Part shown: positions 1-8,942 of the stretch, piece by piece
Numbering within the stretch: the stretch's first letter is position 1
Layout of the letters: the number at the start of each line of letters is the position of its first letter
Assembly: GCF_000293785.1 (NCBI RefSeq)
Contig: NZ_AKZI01000010.1
Coordinates: forward strand, 1-64,000
From: Rhodovulum sp. PH10
Lineage (GTDB): Bacteria; Pseudomonadota; Alphaproteobacteria; Rhizobiales; Xanthobacteraceae
Length of the DNA: 64,000 bases
Direction: 5' to 3'
Program-made: the position numbers and the translations under genes
Notes under the pieces: model-generated
Database searches by the model: none
Seen by the model: only the letters and a program-made list of their open reading frames with translations
What the model was told of the DNA's origin: nothing

Positions 1-212
1 AAAGCGGCTCCGGCGCAGCCCCGTCGGAGTTCCCAAACGGGCTCTGAGGCGGACCCCGACGTTTCCCTCCTCGGATGCCATTGGTGCGGCCGGCTGCGGC
101 CGGTCGCACCTCTCGCACCCGCGGCGCGGAACCGGAACCCGTCGTGCGGCCTTGTGGTTTCGAGCCGCCGGTCGCGGCACCCATTGCCCGCACCCGACGA
201 GGATGTTTCGCG

Positions 213-1007
213 ATGACGATTCCGGTGTCCGAGCTGTTGCCCGACGGGCTCGTCGCCCATGCCGACGCCGCGCTCGCGGAGACCACGACCGGCGAGCTGA
301 AGGCGCAGCTTCTGGCGCTGATCGCCGGCCAGGACGAGCGCCGGCTCGGCGAGAAGCGCAGCTTGTTCGAGACCCGGCTCGCGCCCTATTTCCACGAGCT
401 GTCGCGCCGCAACCCCCATCCCCGCGCCGAAGACCAAGTGGCGGCGGTGGTCGGCACATGGACGCCGGTGTGGAGCACCATCCCGTTCCACGACGTGCTG
501 CCCGGCCGCATCCGCGACCAGTCGTACCAAGTTTTCCGCGACGACGGCTTTTACGCCAACATGGCGCATCACGTGCCGGGCCAGGGCAGCGCGCTGGCGA
601 ACTTCCTGTCGCCGGTGCTGAAGGCCTACGACCTGATGGTGCTGCAAAAGTTCGCGGTCGCCGATGGTGCGTGGGAGATCGAGAACGTCGCCGTCGAGGT
701 GGCGGTGGTGCCGCGCGACCGCGACCTGTCCGTCGAGGCGGCGCGGGCGTGGTTCGAGGCGGTGCTCGAGAAGAAGCGCCCCGCGTTCGCCGCCACGGCG
801 GATGTCCCCGATGCACAAAGCCTCGCGCCCAGCCTGGCGCCCGACCTGAGCGAGCTCGACGCCGCGAGCGCAAAAAAGCTCGGCAAGACGTTTCGCGCCA
901 AGCCGATCATGGAGAATCTCTATGTCGACGGCGATTTTCGGCTGATCCGCAGCCGGCGCGAGGCGACCCAGAAGCCGTCCTACACGATCGGCATCCGCCG
1001 CGCCTGA
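213..1007 (+). CDS. PAP/fibrillin-like protein
   Basis: 264 aa, soluble, no signal peptide or membrane segment seen. Residues 81-92 read GTWTPVWSTIPF, followed by a beta-rich stretch (DQSYQVFRDDGFYANMA). This resembles the lipocalin-like opening of PAP/fibrillin proteins, which bind lipids or isoprenoids in plastids and cyanobacteria and are rare in other bacteria. The N-terminal 75 residues are helical and charged. The start was chosen at the ATG preceded by GACGAGGA about 9 bases upstream; an in-frame start 46 codons earlier would add an arginine-rich stretch typical of out-of-frame GC-rich DNA. It stands alone, convergent with the amidohydrolase gene. The family call rests on pattern similarity only; function unknown. 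Confidence 0.55.
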   Translation: MTIPVSELLPDGLVAHADAALAETTTGELKAQLLALIAGQDERRLGEKRSLFETRLAPYFHELSRRNPHPRAEDQVAAVVGTWTPVWSTIPFHDVLPGRIRDQSYQVFRDDGFYANMAHHVPGQGSALANFLSPVLKAYDLMVLQKFAVADGAWEIENVAVEVAVVPRDRDLSVEAARAWFEAVLEKKRPAFAATADVPDAQSLAPSLAPDLSELDAASAKKLGKTFRAKPIMENLYVDGDFRLIRSRREATQKPSYTIGIRRA

Positions 1008-1059
1008 CGGCCCGTGGTCACGGAGCGCCGGGACGCGCGAAACGCCCGGCGCGTGCCGA

Positions 1060-2079
1060 TCACTTCACGAAGGTCTTTCCGGTGATCCGCTCGAGGTTCT
1101 TGTAGTGGATCGCCTCCCAGACGTCGCGCGGCAGATCGATCGCCTCGAAGATCGTCTTGTTGTCGCGGATGAAGCCCGGCCCCTTCTCGGGATCGAACGG
1201 GCAGTCGGTCGCGAACAGGATGTTTTCGGTCGGATAGAAGCCGAGCCCGCAGCGGGTCGACAGCTCGGAGGAAAACACCGCGGTGTCGGGATAGAAATTC
1301 TGCTTGAAGTAGTCGAGCGGGCGCTTCTTCAGGCCGTCCTTGAGCGCCTTGTAGTCGGCGTCCGAGGTGCGGGTGCCGATCTGGTCCCAGCCCGGCCCGA
1401 CGCGGCCCTCGAGCATCGGCACGATGCCGCCGAAGTGGTGGACGATCGGCTTGAGCTTCGGATGGCGGTCGAGCGTGCCGGAAAACACCAGGCGCGCCAT
1501 CATGGCGGCGGTCTCGTAGGACCAGCCAAAGGTCCACCAGATCTCGTAGAGCGACTTCTCTTCCGTCTTGTAGTCGGCGAAGTCGGCGCGCCGGGCGGGG
1601 TGGATCCACACCGGCTTGTCGAGCGTCTCCATCGTTCCGTAGAAGGCGTCGAACTCGTCTCCGTCGATCGGCCGGCCGTTGACGTTGGTGTAGATCTGCA
1701 CGCCGCACGCCCCGAGCTCCGTCACCGCGCGCACCGCCTCGCGGATCGCGCCGTCGGGGTTCGCCAGCGACACCTGCGCGACGAAGCCCGGAAAGCGGTC
1801 GCCGTGGCGATCGACGATCTCGGCGAGCCCGTCATTGATGATGCGCGTCATCCCCTCGACCTCGTCGGGGCCGACCACGTCCTCCATCGGCGGGCTCGAA
1901 TAGGCGATGATCTGTGCATAGTCGTCGAACTCGTCGAGCATGCGCAGCCGCGCGTCGAGATCGTAGATGCACGGGATCCCGCGCATGCGCTTGCCGATGT
2001 CGCGCTGGCCGGCGCCGATGCGATCCATCGCCTGCAGGATGCCGGCAGGGATGAAATGGGTGTAGGCATCGATGCGCAT
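1060..2079 (-). CDS. Amidohydrolase family 2 protein (ACMSD/decarboxylase type)
   Basis: 339 aa metal-dependent TIM-barrel hydrolase of the amidohydrolase-2 family, which includes aminocarboxymuconate-semialdehyde decarboxylase and gamma-resorcylate decarboxylase. Visible features are the N-terminal strand MRIDAYTHFIP, the central metal histidine in IHPARRADF, the pair in IVHHFGG and the catalytic aspartate in FATDCPFDPEKG. Length fits the family. The usual HxH on strand 1 reads YTH here, so the first metal ligand is Tyr. The start was set at MRIDAY because the nine residues before it add nothing to the fold. Single gene; the substrate cannot be told. Confidence 0.85.
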   Translation of the reverse strand: MRIDAYTHFIPAGILQAMDRIGAGQRDIGKRMRGIPCIYDLDARLRMLDEFDDYAQIIAYSSPPMEDVVGPDEVEGMTRIINDGLAEIVDRHGDRFPGFVAQVSLANPDGAIREAVRAVTELGACGVQIYTNVNGRPIDGDEFDAFYGTMETLDKPVWIHPARRADFADYKTEEKSLYEIWWTFGWSYETAAMMARLVFSGTLDRHPKLKPIVHHFGGIVPMLEGRVGPGWDQIGTRTSDADYKALKDGLKKRPLDYFKQNFYPDTAVFSSELSTRCGLGFYPTENILFATDCPFDPEKGPGFIRDNKTIFEAIDLPRDVWEAIHYKNLERITGKTFVK

Positions 2080-2345
2080 CGATCCGTTCCTTTGCATGAG
2101 AAGCATACGAAGTCGGCGACGGGAAAAACGAACCGGCGGGACGAGGCCGAAAATGGCCGGAATTTTCGCGTGATGCCAGTCTCTCGGCGGGCGCTGTCAT
2201 GCGACCGAACCGCGGCTGGGTTGCCGCCACGGCAGGCGCGGCGAGGCGGGCGGCAAAGATTCCGGACTCCGAAAACGAGCGCGGTTTTTCGGAATTTTTC
2301 GGTGCTGGAGGAGTGCGCGCGGACGGGTCGGCGGCGGGGCGACGA

Positions 2346-4283
2346 TCAGGCCGGGAGGTCTGCCAGCAGCGGCGTCTCGGAGAAGTCGAGCGCGGCGATC
2401 GGCACCGGGCGGCCGAACAGCCAGCCCTGCGCCTGGGTGCAGCCGGCGGCGCGCACCAGGGCGAACTGATCGGCGGTCTCGACGCCCTCGGCGGTGGTCT
2501 TCATGTCGAGCGCGCGGGCGAGGCCGGAGATCGCCCCGACGATCACCGCGCAGTCCGAACGCTGCCCCATCTCGCCGACGAACGCCTTGTCGATCTTGAT
2601 CTTGGTGAAGGGGAAGAGACGCAGATAGCCGAGCGAGGAGTAGCCGACGCCGAAGTCGTCGAGCACGATGCCGATGCCGAGCGCGCCGAGCCGGTGCAGC
2701 GTGCCGAGCGTGCCGGAGGTTCGTTGCAGCAGCACGGATTCGGTGATCTCGAGCTCGAGGCGCGACGCCGGCAGGCCGGCTTCGGCGAGAATCTCCTGCA
2801 CGGTCTCGACCAGCACGGCGCTGCGCAGCTGAATCGGCGACAGGTTGACCGCGACCGTCACGTCGGGCGGAAGCGAGGCCGCGTCGGTGCAGGCACGGCG
2901 CAGGATCCATTCGCCGATCGGCGCGATCAGGCCGGTCTCCTCGGCGATCGGAATGAAGCGGTCGGGCGGGATCAGGCCGAACACCGGATGGCGCCAGCGC
3001 ACCAGCGCCTCCACGCCGCACGGGCGCTGCGAGGCGATGTCGACCACGGGCTGATAATGAAGCTCGAACTCGGCGCGCGAGAGCGCATTGCGCAGGTCGA
3101 TCTCCAGCACGTGATGCATCCGCGCCTCCGCGTCCATCTCCGCCTCGAAGAAGCGGTAGCAGTGGCGGCCGGCGGCTTTTGCGCGATAGAGCGCGAGGTC
3201 GGCGTTCTTCAAGAGCGTCGAGGTGTCGTCGCCGTGGTCGGGGGCGAGCGCGATGCCGATCGAGATGCCGATCTCGATCCGGTTGCCGTCGATGTCGTAG
3301 GGCGCGCCGATCGCGGCGAGCAGAATGGTGGCGAGCGCGGCGGCGGCGTCGCGGCGCATCAGGCCGGCGGGCTGGAGGATGGCGAACTCGTCGCCGCCGA
3401 GCCGGCCGGTGGTGCAGTCGGACGGCACCGCGTCGCGCAGCCGCTGCGCCACCGCGCGCAGCAAGCCGTCACCGACCGGGTGGCCGAGCGAGTCGTTCAC
3501 CGCCTTGAACAGGTCGAGGTCGAAGGTGAGCACCACGAAGCCGTCGCCGGTGAGGCGCAGGCGGGCGAGCGCGTCGTCCATCCGCTCGGAGAACAGCAGG
3601 CGGTTGGCGAGGTCGGTCAGCGCGTCGTGGCGCGCCATGTGGGCGATCTGCCACAGCGCGCGCTGGCGCTCGGTGATGTCCTCGTGGGTCGCCACCCAGC
3701 CGCCGTCCGGCATCGGCTGGTTGACCACGGCGACGATCCGCCCGTCCGGCAGCTCGGTCTGCAGATGGATGCGCCGGCCGGAGGCGAGCGCGTCGCGCAG
3801 ATGCAGACGATAGGCGTCGACGTCCTCGGTGAAGGTGCCGCTCGCCGCGCGCTCGCGCAGCAGGTCGGCGAGGAGGATGCCGGGACGCGCCGCCGGTCCC
3901 GTCAGGTGGTACATCTCGCGATAGCGGGCATTGCACAGGACGAGCCGCTCGTCGCGGTCGAACATGCACAGGCCCTGGGACATGTTGTCGACCGCGGCGA
4001 CCAGGCGGAGATGGGCGTGGTCGAGCGCATGCAGCGAGGCGGCGAGCGAGCGGCGCGAGCGGACCCGGCGGCGGACCTGGAGAAAGGCGGCGCGGACGAG
4101 CGCGGCGAGGACGCCGCCTGCGAGGACGACGCCGAGCGCCGCCGCGAGCTGCGGTTGCCCGAGCGTTCGCATCGTCGCGACCCCCGCAATCCCGCCCGCC
4201 GTGGCCGCCAGCCCGAGCGCCACCGCGCCGGGCGCCTCCACGAATCGTCCCCCAAGCGGACCGGTGTCTCGGTCTCTCGTCAT
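2346..4283 (-). CDS. Membrane-linked PAS-GGDEF-EAL cyclic-di-GMP protein
   Basis: 645 aa signalling protein. Two short hydrophobic segments near residues 19-36 and 49-66 should anchor it in the inner membrane. They are followed by a PAS-like sensor region (about 90-210; MSQGLCMFDRDERLVLCNARY), a GGDEF domain with intact motif RLGGDEFAI near residue 296, and an EAL domain with EALVRW near 422, NLSPIQL, DDFGVGYSSLGYL and AEGVET. The EAL metal and catalytic residues look complete, so c-di-GMP phosphodiesterase activity is likely. The RxxD inhibitory site before GGDEF is not recognisable (VPSD). The start at ATG 4283 follows a GGGGGAG ribosome site; an ATG eight codons earlier lacks one. Confidence 0.92.
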   Translation of the reverse strand: MTRDRDTGPLGGRFVEAPGAVALGLAATAGGIAGVATMRTLGQPQLAAALGVVLAGGVLAALVRAAFLQVRRRVRSRRSLAASLHALDHAHLRLVAAVDNMSQGLCMFDRDERLVLCNARYREMYHLTGPAARPGILLADLLRERAASGTFTEDVDAYRLHLRDALASGRRIHLQTELPDGRIVAVVNQPMPDGGWVATHEDITERQRALWQIAHMARHDALTDLANRLLFSERMDDALARLRLTGDGFVVLTFDLDLFKAVNDSLGHPVGDGLLRAVAQRLRDAVPSDCTTGRLGGDEFAILQPAGLMRRDAAAALATILLAAIGAPYDIDGNRIEIGISIGIALAPDHGDDTSTLLKNADLALYRAKAAGRHCYRFFEAEMDAEARMHHVLEIDLRNALSRAEFELHYQPVVDIASQRPCGVEALVRWRHPVFGLIPPDRFIPIAEETGLIAPIGEWILRRACTDAASLPPDVTVAVNLSPIQLRSAVLVETVQEILAEAGLPASRLELEITESVLLQRTSGTLGTLHRLGALGIGIVLDDFGVGYSSLGYLRLFPFTKIKIDKAFVGEMGQRSDCAVIVGAISGLARALDMKTTAEGVETADQFALVRAAGCTQAQGWLFGRPVPIAALDFSETPLLADLPA

Positions 4284-4438
4284 CGCTCCCCCGTCGTGGT
4301 CCGCCATGGTCGCGCAGGAGAGCTTTGGAACGCCTGCAACCACCCGTTTTCCACCCGCTTTTTCGGGCGCTGTCGTTAGCGAATGGTTGCCTGCTCGGGC
4401 GGCGCGTCGCCGGCGCGCCGAAGCCGCCGAAAAAACCT

Positions 4439-5179
4439 TCAGCGAACGGGGAAATCGTACGGGCGCAACGGCGGCGTCGCGCCGCGATAATCGAAGTGCC
4501 ACCATTCGAGCCGGTAGTTGCGGAAGCCTTCGGCGGCGAGCGCGGCGACCAGCCGGTCGCGATTCGCCCGCGCCGCCGGCGCGACTTTTGCAGCGGTCGC
4601 GCTCCGCGCGGCGGTGCAGTCGTAGGCGGTGCCGAGATCGAGGCTCGATTCGCGCGCCCGCGCTCGGAACGGGCCGTCGCAGGGTCCGGCGTCGGTCGGC
4701 GTCGGCAGGTCCGGCTCGTCGGCGCGCACCAGCCCGACATCGACCGCAATCCCGAGCGAATGGCGCGAGCGGCTGGCGATGTAGCCGAGCGCGAACAGCC
4801 GCGTCTTGTCGATGGTGGGCGAGAAGATGCGGGCCATGGTGTCGGGCTCGCCGTCCTGCGCCCAGGCGACGAACGACCGCACCGCCCGCTCCGGCCGATA
4901 GCAGTCGTACACCTTCAGATGAAAGCCCTGCGCCGACAGCCATTTCTGGGCGCGCGACAGCGCCGCCGCCACCGGGCGGAGAAGAATGCACTCGCCCGCC
5001 TCGTAGCCGGGCACCCGCCGGCCGGTGAAGTTGAACGCGCCGGCATAGCGCATGTCCTGGCGGATCGACGGGTCGACCTCGCGCAGCCGCACGAAATTTC
5101 CGGGCAGGTCACCGGCCGCCGCCACGGAGCTCGAGAGAAGCAGCAGCAGACCCGCCGTGCGAAGAATCCGGCGCGTCAT
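4439..5179 (-). CDS. D-alanyl-D-alanine dipeptidase, VanX/DdpX family
   Basis: 246 aa exported zinc dipeptidase. A signal peptide covers about residues 1-22 (LLLLLSSSVAAAG), so it acts in the periplasm on D-Ala-D-Ala from peptidoglycan turnover. The VanX signature is present: SRHSLGIAVDVGL (SxHxxGxAxD, zinc His and Asp) and LEWWHFDY (ExWH, catalytic Glu and zinc His), and the YDCYRPERAV segment carries the conserved Arg. There is an insertion of about 20 residues (RSATAAKVAPAARANRDRL) before the last motif. Its ATG overlaps the stop of the DUF2848 gene by four bases, so the two are translationally coupled. No VanA/VanH partner is nearby, so this points to dipeptide recycling rather than glycopeptide resistance. 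Confidence 0.88.
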   Translation of the reverse strand: MTRRILRTAGLLLLLSSSVAAAGDLPGNFVRLREVDPSIRQDMRYAGAFNFTGRRVPGYEAGECILLRPVAAALSRAQKWLSAQGFHLKVYDCYRPERAVRSFVAWAQDGEPDTMARIFSPTIDKTRLFALGYIASRSRHSLGIAVDVGLVRADEPDLPTPTDAGPCDGPFRARARESSLDLGTAYDCTAARSATAAKVAPAARANRDRLVAALAAEGFRNYRLEWWHFDYRGATPPLRPYDFPVR

Positions 5180-5868
5180 GTCACCGCCGGCAGGGTCACG
5201 ACGGAATAGCCGTGGGCGATGCGGCGCTCGCGCACCGGATCGAACAGCTCGAGCGAGAAGCGGCCGGTCGGCCGGATGCCGCCGATCGCCGCGAACGTGC
5301 CGCAGAACAGCACGGTGCCTTCGGGCAGGTCGTCGCGCCCGGCGAAGCCGGCGATGATGTCGCCGGGATCGAGCATCACCGACACGCTGCCCTCCTGATA
5401 GAGCGTCTGCGCGCCGCTCTCCTCCACCCACGAACGCAGCACCAGCCGATCCCAGTGGTCGGCGACGTCGTCGAACGCCCACAGGTCGGGGGCGATCGGC
5501 TTGTCGCACAGCTGCTTGGAGACGCCGATGTCGATCCGCTCGACGCGGCGGTCGGTGTGGTCGGAGCCGACCCCGACCCACAGGCCGCGGGCGTCGCGGA
5601 TCAGCACGAACTCGACCTCGCCGCTGGTGTCGGGACCGACCACCTCGATCTCGGCGGCGGTGGTCACCCGGTGGGTGGAGATGCGGTAGAACTGCGGGGT
5701 GACGGAGGGGCGCGGAATGCCGATCGCCTCGAGCTCGGCGGCGTGCATCTCGCGGGCGCCGGGATCGCGCCCGGTCCACAGGGCGATGGCGGCGGCGCGC
5801 AGCGCGATCGGCCGCGGCTCGATCGCCAGGCCGCTGATCGCGCGGAACATCAGGGTCTCGGACGGCAT
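5176..5868 (-). CDS. DUF2848 family protein
   Basis: 230 aa soluble protein. It matches what I recall of the DUF2848 family: VGVGSDHTDR, then SKQLCDKPIAPDLWAF, then HWDRLVLRSWVEE and YQEGSVSVML. Members are often annotated near fumarylacetoacetate-hydrolase or amidase genes and have no proven activity. A metal site could be built from the conserved SDHTDR and E residues, but that is inference. It is the upstream gene of a two-gene operon with the VanX-type dipeptidase (ATGA overlap), which suggests a linked role in handling amide or dipeptide products. Confidence 0.78.
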   Translation of the reverse strand: MPSETLMFRAISGLAIEPRPIALRAAAIALWTGRDPGAREMHAAELEAIGIPRPSVTPQFYRISTHRVTTAAEIEVVGPDTSGEVEFVLIRDARGLWVGVGSDHTDRRVERIDIGVSKQLCDKPIAPDLWAFDDVADHWDRLVLRSWVEESGAQTLYQEGSVSVMLDPGDIIAGFAGRDDLPEGTVLFCGTFAAIGGIRPTGRFSLELFDPVRERRIAHGYSVVTLPAVT

Positions 5869-6016
5869 CGGCCCACTCGCTCGTGCGCCGGCCGCGGCCC
5901 GTGCCGGGTCGGCCGCCGGTGAGGTCGTCGTGCAGTGCCCCCGCGAAAACCATACAGGGAACCGCTGCGCCGCGCCATCGGGACCGGGGAATTTCGCGAT
6001 CCGCAGAGGTTTTGAG

Positions 6017-6496
6017 TTACCGCAGTCGTAACGTGTCCTTGTGGCCGAAGCCTTTGGCGTTGTCGATCAGCACCAGGGTATCGGGCTCCAGCCGGTAGAC
6101 GCCGACGCGCGCGTACGCCGCGCGCAGCTCTGCCGGCGCCTCCGTCATCCTTTGCAGGAACGGGTACCGGTCGGCGAGCAGGCCGCGCAGCCGCAGACTC
6201 TCCGCCGGATCGGTGACGCGAAAAACCCGGCCGTGCGCCTGCACGCCGGTGATCGTCGCAAAGTCGGCGGTGTCCGGGGCGACGGTGGCGGCCGCGCGGG
6301 GGTCGTTCGCGAGGTCGCGCGAGTGGCGGGTGGTGTCCTCCGACACCCAGACGAGATCGAGCCCGTCGCGGGCATAGAAGAGACTTGCGGCGTGCGGCCC
6401 CTGCGGGCCGATGGTCGCGAGCGACATCACGTGATGGGCATCGAGGAACGCGGCGAGGCGGTCGCGAAGATTGTTCGTCGGGATGTCGTCTGGCAT
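6017..6496 (-). CDS. Pyridoxamine 5'-phosphate oxidase-like flavin protein
   Basis: 159 aa single-domain split-barrel protein of the PNPOx-like family. The first helix and strand read LAAFLDAHHVMSLATIG, followed by HAASLFYARDGLDLVWVSE and HSRDLANDPRAAATVAP, the classic FMN-binding split-barrel order. Such proteins bind FMN, F420 or heme and act as oxidoreductases or carriers; true PdxH residues are not evident. The start was placed at MPDDIPTNN; longer versions add low-quality sequence. It is a single gene divergent from the FlgC-like gene, with about 210 bases between them. Confidence 0.8.
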   Translation of the reverse strand: MPDDIPTNNLRDRLAAFLDAHHVMSLATIGPQGPHAASLFYARDGLDLVWVSEDTTRHSRDLANDPRAAATVAPDTADFATITGVQAHGRVFRVTDPAESLRLRGLLADRYPFLQRMTEAPAELRAAYARVGVYRLEPDTLVLIDNAKGFGHKDTLRLR

Positions 6497-6709
6497 CGGC
6501 AGGTCCGGTCGGAGCCGCGAGCGTCGCACGGATCGACAGCACTCGCCATCGGCGAACGAGGAGCGGCGCGCCAAAACGTGGTCGACTATCGGTGAATCGG
6601 CGGTGCCGAGTTTCCGAGCGGCGCGCAACGGCGTGGTAGCGCGTGTCGTGGATCCATCGAGGCCGTCCATTTGCCATCCCTCATCCGCCACTCCGGCTCA
6701 CGAGGCCTC

Positions 6710-7120
6710 ATGAGCAGCATCTCGGCCATCGCCCTGTCCGGCATGATGGCGGCGACCCGCCGTCTGGAGGCAACCGCGAGCAACGTCGCCAACCTGCGCA
6801 CCACCGGCGCGCTGCCGGCGGCGGACGGCACCGTGCCGGCCGGGATGCAGCAGGCCTACACGCCGGTCCGGGTCGACCAGACCGACGTGTCCGGCGGCGG
6901 CACCGCGACCTCGGTCGGCACCGTCACGCCGTCCTACACGCCGATGGCCGATCCGCAGTCGCCGTTCGCGAACGCCGACGGGCTGGTCGCCGCGCCGAAT
7001 GTCGATCTCTCGCAGGAGATGGTCGGGCTGATGATCGCCCGCTACACCTTCACCGCCAATGTGCGGGTGATGGAGGCCGACGACCGGATGGCAAAAACCC
7101 TGCTCGACGCCAAGATCTGA
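6710..7120 (+). CDS. Orphan FlgC-like flagellar rod protein
   Basis: 136 aa. The N-terminus (SAIALSGMMAATRRLEATASNVANLRT) is the flagellar rod signature with the SNVAN motif. The C-terminus (NVDLSQEMVGLMIARYTFTAN) is the flagellar basal-body rod C-terminal helix, which ends with NVRVMEADDRMAKTLLDAK. Length equals FlgC (about 135 aa). The middle is Thr/Gly/Val-rich and unlike ordinary FlgC. No other flagellar gene is in the window, so this is either an outlying FlgC paralogue or a relic. Weak ribosome site (CGAGG) seven bases before the ATG. Confidence 0.78.
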   Translation: MSSISAIALSGMMAATRRLEATASNVANLRTTGALPAADGTVPAGMQQAYTPVRVDQTDVSGGGTATSVGTVTPSYTPMADPQSPFANADGLVAAPNVDLSQEMVGLMIARYTFTANVRVMEADDRMAKTLLDAKI

Positions 7121-7190
7121 GCCTCCGGGCATTCTCTCGTCGGCCGGCCGGCAGCCGGGCCGATCCACGGAACGACTTGCGAAAAAGTCC

Positions 7191-8942
7191 TCACGCGGCG
7201 GCGACCGGCGCCTCCGGCGGCGCGTCCTCGACGGTGCGGCCGCGCAGCCGCGCCATGGTCGCCTGGGCGTCCTCGGCCGGCACGCCGAGCCGGCGCAGCG
7301 CGAAGTCCGACATGCCGAAGGCGATCTCGCGCTCGCCCATCACCGCGAGGCCGACGCCGGCCTCGGCGAGATAGAGCGCCTCCTCCTCGGAATGGGTGCG
7401 CACCACCGTCTCGATGTCGGGGTTGAGGCGGCGGGCGAGCGAGATCACCCGTCGTGCCTGGAAGGCGTCGGGCAGCGCCACGACGATCAGCCTGGCGAGC
7501 TCCGGCAAAGTGGCGCCGAGCACCTCTTCGCGGGTGGCGTCGCCATAGACCACGTGGGTGCCGTGATCGCGCAAGCGCTCGGCGAGCTTGCGGTCCGATT
7601 CGATCACCACGTATTCGAGCCCGTGCCGGCGCAGCGCGTCGGCGACGGTGGAGCCGACCCGGCCGTGCCCGACCAGAATGGCGTGCTCGACCAGCATCGC
7701 CGGCCGTGCCTTGAACAAGGGCGCGCTCTCGTGCTCGCGCCAGCGCACCATCGCCGGCCGGTCACCGAGCCGGTCGGCGAGCCGGCCGAGCAGCGGGAAG
7801 ACCAGCGGATTGATCACGATGGCGATCAATGCCGCGGCCAGCACGAGGTCGCGGCCGCTCGCCTCCATCAGCCCCTGGCGCACCGCGAGGTCGGTGAGGA
7901 TGAAGGAGAACTCGCCGATCTGGGCGAAGGTGGCGCCGACCGTGCCGGCGGTGCGCGGCGTCGCCTTGAAGGCGAGCAGCAAGAGGAGCGTGGTGACGCC
8001 GGTGCCGACCACGATGGTGACGACGATCGCGGCGACCTCGAGCGGCATGCGCAAAAGCGTCGAGGGATCGAACAGCATGCCGGCGGAGACGAAGAACAGC
8101 ACCGCGAAGACCTGCTGCATCGGCAAGGCCTCGGCGGCGGCATGGTGGCTGAGGTCGCTCTCGCCGAGCACCACGCCGGCGAAGAAGGCGGCGAGCGCGA
8201 TCGAGATGCCGAACAGGAGCGAGGAGCCGTAGGCGATGCCGAGCGCGATCACCAGGACCGCGAGGGTGAACAATTCGCGCGATCCGAGGCGGGCGACGTA
8301 GCCGAGCAGGCCGGGGATCGCCCACCGCCCGACCAGCACGGTGATGGCGACGAAGCCGGCGAGCTGCAGCAGCGCGTGACCGATCTCGCGGGCGAACCCC
8401 TCGACGGTGACGGCCCCGCTGCCGAGCGCCGGCACCAGCACCAGGGCGAGGATCACCACCGCGTCCTGCACCACCAGCCAGCCGAGCGCGATGCGGCCGG
8501 CGGTGGCGGTGAGCTCGCCGCGCTCCTCGAGCGCGCGGGTGGCGACCGCGGTCGAGGCGATCGCCAGCGACAGGCCGATCACCAGCGCCGCGGTCGGCGG
8601 CCGGCCGAGCAGATGGGTGGCCACCGCCCAGCCGATCGTGGTGGTCACCGCGATCTGGATCAGCGCGCCCGGCACCGCGCTCTTGCGCACCGCGAGCAGG
8701 TCGGCGAACGAGAAGTGCAGGCCGACGCCGAACAGCAGCAGCGCGACGCCGATCTCGGCGAGCCCGGTGGCGATGCCCTGGTCGGCGACGAAGCCCGGCG
8801 TGAACGGCCCGACCATCACCCCCGCGACCAGATAGCCGAGCACCGGCGGCAGCCGCACGGCGCGCGCCAGCAGGCCGCCGACGAAGGCGAAGGTGATGCC
8901 GGCCACCAGCGTCGGCAGCAGTCCGATGGCATGAACGTCCAT
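7191..8942 (-). CDS. ybaL: CPA2 monovalent cation/H+ antiporter, YbaL/KefB type
   Basis: 583 aa inner-membrane antiporter. Residues 1 to about 385 form the Na+/H+-exchanger domain with about 12 helices (LLLFGVGLHFSFADLL, GWLVVQDAVVIL, FAQIGEFSFILTDLA). From about 415 a TrkA-N/RCK domain begins with a Rossmann motif (AILVGHGRVGSTVADAL, then VIESD) that normally binds NAD(H) or nucleotides and gates transport. The FAQIGEFSF motif and domain order match YbaL/KefB rather than CPA1 carriers. No KefF/KefG-type quinone oxidoreductase is adjacent, so glutathione gating cannot be claimed. Function: K+ efflux coupled to proton uptake. Confidence 0.9.
   Translation of the reverse strand: MDVHAIGLLPTLVAGITFAFVGGLLARAVRLPPVLGYLVAGVMVGPFTPGFVADQGIATGLAEIGVALLLFGVGLHFSFADLLAVRKSAVPGALIQIAVTTTIGWAVATHLLGRPPTAALVIGLSLAIASTAVATRALEERGELTATAGRIALGWLVVQDAVVILALVLVPALGSGAVTVEGFAREIGHALLQLAGFVAITVLVGRWAIPGLLGYVARLGSRELFTLAVLVIALGIAYGSSLLFGISIALAAFFAGVVLGESDLSHHAAAEALPMQQVFAVLFFVSAGMLFDPSTLLRMPLEVAAIVVTIVVGTGVTTLLLLLAFKATPRTAGTVGATFAQIGEFSFILTDLAVRQGLMEASGRDLVLAAALIAIVINPLVFPLLGRLADRLGDRPAMVRWREHESAPLFKARPAMLVEHAILVGHGRVGSTVADALRRHGLEYVVIESDRKLAERLRDHGTHVVYGDATREEVLGATLPELARLIVVALPDAFQARRVISLARRLNPDIETVVRTHSEEEALYLAEAGVGLAVMGEREIAFGMSDFALRRLGVPAEDAQATMARLRGRTVEDAPPEAPVAAA

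Noticed and set aside
152-1105. Alternative frame overlapping the fibrillin-like gene
   Set aside because: Arg/Pro-rich, no ribosome site, ends inside the neighbouring gene.
2199-4379. 726-residue open frame on the plus strand
   Set aside because: Antisense to the GGDEF-EAL gene; composition is Arg/Gly/Asp-rich with no motif. Typical high-GC shadow.
4439-5179. Vancomycin resistance element
   Set aside because: No vanH/vanA/vanS-type genes nearby; DdpX-like dipeptide recycling is more likely in a Gram-negative.
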